64,000 nt of DNA from Streptomyces sp. YPW6. GTDB taxonomy: Bacteria > Actinomycetota > Actinomycetes > Streptomycetales > Streptomycetaceae. The notes beneath the pieces are model-generated. The model was not told the origin of the DNA and made no database searches. It saw nothing but the letters and a program-made list of their open reading frames with translations. The position numbers and the translations under genes are program-made. The stretch lies in the NCBI RefSeq assembly GCF_018866325.1, contig NZ_CP076457.1:5305001-5369000 (forward strand), given 5' to 3'. Shown one piece after another: positions 61,156 to 64,000 of this stretch (position 1 is its first letter; every line of letters begins with the position of its first letter).

Positions 61156-61177
61156 TGTTTAGCACATGAGCTAAACA
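61156..61177. promoter_or_regulatory. Probable ArsR-type autoregulatory operator
   Basis: Perfect inverted repeat TGTTTAGC (61156-61163) and GCTAAACA (61170-61177) with a 6-base spacer lies directly upstream of the regulator's start. It is strikingly AT-rich for this region, and its position would block transcription or initiation. Confidence 0.8.
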
Positions 61178-61194
61178 GCTAAGGAGTCGGCAGG

Positions 61195-61233
61195 GGAGAG
61201 CCCCCGCGAGTCACGTCCTCGCGGGGGCTCTCC
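61195..61233 (-). terminator. Hairpin downstream of sodF
   Basis: Perfect 16-bp arms GGAGAGCCCCCGCGAG (61195-61210) and CTCGCGGGGGCTCTCC (61218-61233) with a 7-base loop, between the sodF stop and the ArsR operator. Confidence 0.88.
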
Positions 61234-61306
61234 GTTCATCCGCCTGCCTGAGTGAAGGTTGAGAAGACGATCACGAGGCAGGACGATTCGGGCGGGCCGG
61301 CGTCGC

Positions 61307-61948
61307 TCAGGGGGCGAGCAGCAGCACGTCCGCGCGCTCCTTGGCGGCGGCGTAACGCTTCGCCACGTCCTGCCAGTTGACGACCTGCCACATCGCCTCG
61401 ATGAAGTCCACCTTCTGGTTCTTGTACTGCAGGTAGAAGGCGTGCTCCCAGGCGTCGAAGACGAGGATCGGGACCGAGCCCTGGCCGACGTTGCCCTGGT
61501 GGTCGTAGACCTGCTCGACGATCAGCTTGCCGCTGACGGGCTCGTACGCGAGCACGCCCCAGCCCGAACCCTGCGTGGTGGCCGCGGCTTTCGTCAGCTG
61601 GGACTTGAAGCCCGCGTAGGAGCCGAAGGACTCGGTGATCGCGTCGGCGAGGTCGCCCACGCCGTCCGCCGCGAGGGGCTCGCCGCCGCCGTCGCCGGTC
61701 ATGTTGTGCCAGTAGATCGAGTGCAGGATGTGGCCGGAGAGGTGGAACGCGAGGTTCTTCTGGAGGCCGTTGATCGCTCCCCAGGCCTCCTTGTCGCGGG
61801 CCTCTTCCAGCTGCTCCAGGGTGTCGTTCGCACCCTTGACGTACGCGGCGTGGTGCTTGTCGTGGTGCAGCTCGATGATCTGCGGATTGATGACCGGTTC
61901 GAGCGCCGCGTAGTCGTACGGGAGTTCCGGGAGCGTGTACGTGGCCAT
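61307..61948 (-). CDS. sodF: Iron-type superoxide dismutase (213 aa)
   Basis: Cytoplasmic Fe (or Fe/Zn) superoxide dismutase. Metal ligands are His28 (IIELHHDKHH), His76 (SGHILHSIYW), Asp165 and His169 (FDAWEHAFY). Length and the QGSGWGVLAYEP segment fit the Fe/Mn family; the Fe assignment rests on Streptomyces context. ATG at 61948. Upstream is a TTGCAA-N5-ATGCAG element matching the Nur (nickel-responsive Fur-family repressor) box, so expression should fall when nickel allows SodN to take over. Confidence 0.94.
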   Translation of the reverse strand: MATYTLPELPYDYAALEPVINPQIIELHHDKHHAAYVKGANDTLEQLEEARDKEAWGAINGLQKNLAFHLSGHILHSIYWHNMTGDGGGEPLAADGVGDLADAITESFGSYAGFKSQLTKAAATTQGSGWGVLAYEPVSGKLIVEQVYDHQGNVGQGSVPILVFDAWEHAFYLQYKNQKVDFIEAMWQVVNWQDVAKRYAAAKERADVLLLAP

Positions 61949-62248
61949 GGTTCGAACCCTCCGACTGCTGGGAATGCCGTCCAGTTGTTATTGCAATCTA
62001 TATGCAGAAGCAGGCTAACAGCAGGACGGTCCGTCAGGTGATCAGCCCTTCGGCCTAGGACCGGCGACCCCGCCCTTCCTCCGTTTTGTCGCGGAAAGGT
62101 GATTTGCTCCTACTTCCGTGCTGCGTACGCCGTCGCGCGTGTTTGGTCCCGTCGTTCCGGGGGACCCGGCCCAGCAGCCGGGCGGCCGGTGCCGGGACCG
62201 CGTGCGCGCCGCCCGCAGCCCGCCCACCCCGCTGACCAGGAGGACTCG
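61949..62248. other. Divergent promoter region of sodF and the transketolase gene (300 bp)
   Basis: This contains the Nur-box-like element at 61991-62007 on the sodF side and AGGAGGACTCG before the transketolase ATG. An AT-richer stretch at 62080-62115 may carry the transketolase promoter, but I cannot define its elements. Confidence 0.55.
61991..62007. promoter_or_regulatory. Nur-box-like operator of sodF
   Basis: TTGCAA (61991-61996), TCTAT, then ATGCAG (62002-62007), 43 bases upstream of the sodF start. It agrees with the TTGCAA-N5-TTGCAA dyad known for Nur at the S. coelicolor sodF promoter, apart from two bases in the second half. It overlaps a likely -10 region (TATAGAT on the minus strand). 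Confidence 0.72.
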
Positions 62249-64000
62249 ATGGCACCCCCCAACGCCCCCGAAGCGACGGACGGCCCGGACCGTGGCCGTG
62301 ATCCACGACTGGCCCCGCCCCTGGCCGGGGCGGCGGGCTGGGGGCCGCTCGACGTCCGCGCCGTCGACACCGTGCGGGCGCTGGCCGCCGACGCGGTGCA
62401 GAAGGCGGGGCACGGTCACCCGGGCACCGCGATGAGTCTGGCCCCGCTGGCGTACCTGCTGTTCCAGCAGGTGATGCGGCACGACCCGGCCGACGAGCAG
62501 TGGATCGGCCGGGACCGCTTCGTGCTCTCCTGCGGCCACTCCAGCCTCACCCTCTACATCCAGCTCTACCTGAGCGGGTACGGGATGGAGCTGGACGACC
62601 TGAAGGCGCTCCGCACCTGGGGGTCCACCACCCCCGGCCACCCCGAGTACCGCCACACGCGGGGTGTCGAGATCACCACCGGGCCGCTCGGCCAGGGGCT
62701 GGCCTCCGCCGTCGGCATGGCCATGGCGGGCCGCCGGGAGCGCGGGCTCCTCGACCCCGACGCGCCCGCCGGCACCAGCCCCTTCGACCACCACGTGTAC
62801 GTCGTCGCCTCCGACGGCGACCTGATGGAGGGCGTGACGTCCGAGGCCAGTTCGCTGGCCGGACACCAGGAACTCGGCAACCTGATCGTCTTCTACGACT
62901 CCAACCACATCTCCATCGAGGACGACACCGACATCTCCTTCAGCGAGGACGTCACCGCCCGCTACGCCGCGTACGGCTGGCACGTCCAGACGGTGGACTT
63001 CACCCGGACCGGTGACTACGTCGAGGACGTCGACGCCCTGCTCGCCGCCGTCGAGGCCGCGAAGAGCGAGAACGGCCGACCCTCCCTGATCCTGCTCCGC
63101 ACGATCATCGGCTGGCCCGCGCCCACGAAGCAGAACACCGGCAAGGCGCACGGCTCCGCGCTCGGCGACGACGAGGTCGCCGCCACGAAGCGGCTGCTCG
63201 GCTTCGACCCGGACGCCGACTTCACCGTCGAGGACGACGTCCTGGAGCACGCCCGCGCGGTCGTCGAGCGGGGTGCCTCGGCCCACCGTGCCTGGGAGCC
63301 CCGCTACCAGGTGTGGCGCGCCTCCCACCCCGAGCGCGCCGCACTCCTCGACCGGCTGCGGGAACAGCGGCTCCCGGAGGGCTGGACCGACAGCCTGCCC
63401 GTCTTCGACGCCGACCCCAAGGGCATCGCCACCCGCAAGGCATCCGGTGACGTGCTCACCGCGCTGGCCCCCGTGCTGCCCGAGCTGTGGGGCGGTTCGG
63501 CCGACCTCGCGGGGAGCAACAACACCACCATGGAGGGCGAGCCGTCCTTCGTGCCGGAGTCCAAGCAGACGGGCGAGTTCCCCGGCAACCCGTACGGCCG
63601 CACGCTCCACTTCGGCATCCGCGAGCACGCCATGGGCGCGATCCTCAACGGCATCGCGCTCCAGAGCCTCACCCGGCCCTACGGCGGTACGTTCCTGATC
63701 TTCAGCGACTACATGCGCCCGGCCGTCCGGCTCGCCGCCCTGATGAAGCTGCCGGTCACCTACGTCTGGACCCACGACTCCATCGGCCTCGGCGAGGACG
63801 GCCCCACCCACCAGCCCGTCGAGCAACTGGCCGCACTCCGCGCCGTCCCCGGCCTCGACGTCGTACGGCCCGCCGACGCGAACGAGACCTCCGTCTGCTG
63901 GCGCACCGTCCTGGAGCACCACGACCGGCCCGCCGGTCTCGCCCTGACCCGGCAGCCGCTGCCGGTCCTGGAGCGGGGTGAGGGCGACGGCGCGTACGCC
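62249..64000 (+). CDS. tkt: Transketolase, 5' part (584 codons in window)
   Basis: Thiamine-diphosphate enzyme of the pentose phosphate pathway, transferring two-carbon units between sugar phosphates. GHGHPGTAMSLAPLAYLLFQ is at the N-terminus, VYVVASDGDLMEGVTSEASS is the ThDP/Mg motif region, GRTLHFGIREHAMGAILNGI holds the catalytic Glu, and THDSIGLGEDGPTHQPVEQL the substrate-binding loop. ATG at 62249 has CCAGGAGGACTCG upstream. The frame stays open to the window end at AYA. The N-terminus is extended by about 30 Pro/Gly/Arg residues before the conserved fold. A minus-strand open frame over the same region is a shadow. Confidence 0.94.
   Translation, partial: MAPPNAPEATDGPDRGRDPRLAPPLAGAAGWGPLDVRAVDTVRALAADAVQKAGHGHPGTAMSLAPLAYLLFQQVMRHDPADEQWIGRDRFVLSCGHSSLTLYIQLYLSGYGMELDDLKALRTWGSTTPGHPEYRHTRGVEITTGPLGQGLASAVGMAMAGRRERGLLDPDAPAGTSPFDHHVYVVASDGDLMEGVTSEASSLAGHQELGNLIVFYDSNHISIEDDTDISFSEDVTARYAAYGWHVQTVDFTRTGDYVEDVDALLAAVEAAKSENGRPSLILLRTIIGWPAPTKQNTGKAHGSALGDDEVAATKRLLGFDPDADFTVEDDVLEHARAVVERGASAHRAWEPRYQVWRASHPERAALLDRLREQRLPEGWTDSLPVFDADPKGIATRKASGDVLTALAPVLPELWGGSADLAGSNNTTMEGEPSFVPESKQTGEFPGNPYGRTLHFGIREHAMGAILNGIALQSLTRPYGGTFLIFSDYMRPAVRLAALMKLPVTYVWTHDSIGLGEDGPTHQPVEQLAALRAVPGLDVVRPADANETSVCWRTVLEHHDRPAGLALTRQPLPVLERGEGDGAYA

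Noticed and set aside
62042..63922. Minus-strand open frame of 626 codons near the right end
   Set aside because: It is antisense to transketolase, whose motifs and ribosome site are unmistakable.

Overview
The window is chromosomal DNA from a Streptomyces-like actinomycete. The base composition is very GC-rich, third codon positions are almost all G or C, and GTG starts are common. The gene set is also typical: a csn-type chitosan-oligosaccharide operon, a PknG/GlnX/GlnH signalling operon, a Nur-type site at sodF, and a TTA codon in an acquired gene. Synteny recalled from Streptomyces genomes (csnR-K, malQ, pepN, asd, sodF) agrees, but no database was searched.

Layout. 1-6455: two large FtsX-type ABC permeases and the first codons of a probable ATPase, all on the minus strand. 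6586-8128: a truncated haemoglobin and a PCMT-like methyltransferase, divergent. 8178-19542: a minus-strand signalling operon. In transcription order it has a GlnX-like membrane sensor, a GlnH-like binding protein, a coiled-coil protein, a PknG-type kinase (split by frameshifts), a PP2C phosphatase, a VWA protein and a zinc-ribbon/FHA protein. Together these look like an extracellular amino-acid sensor feeding a complete write/erase/read phosphorylation module. 19832-26555: csnREFGHK, with a palindromic operator in front of csnR. 26790-38177: MscS channel, HNH nuclease, secreted GH84 enzyme, a 12-residue-repeat protein, malQ (frameshifted), a small membrane protein, a LysR regulator, allantoicase and a secreted cysteine-rich protein. 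38461-53842: two aminopeptidase N paralogues flanking a DUF1203 protein, asd, a large secreted subtilase and an AbiEi-like protein. After these come a DsbA-fold mycothiol reductase-like protein, a VOC protein and a purine permease. 54121-62249 and onward: an HTH regulator, a GNAT protein, a polymorphic-toxin island, a Vat/CatB-type acetyltransferase, a DUF2071/ArsR pair, sodF and a transketolase that runs off the end.

The most notable region is 55419-59493. A 158-bp direct duplication of the 3' end of the acetyltransferase gene, differing at one base, brackets about 3.8 kb. That segment carries a YwqJ-type deaminase toxin, a SUKH-3 immunity gene, a second orphan deaminase cassette and a SUKH-3 fusion protein. 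It has lower GC and rarer codons than its neighbours. The arrangement looks like acquisition of a toxin-immunity island that displaced and regenerated the end of a host gene.

Other themes are three probable single-base losses in G/C runs that break pknG (twice) and malQ, four different intergenic tandem-repeat arrays, and many strong hairpin terminators between operons. I saw no tRNA, rRNA, CRISPR array, integrase or insertion sequence.
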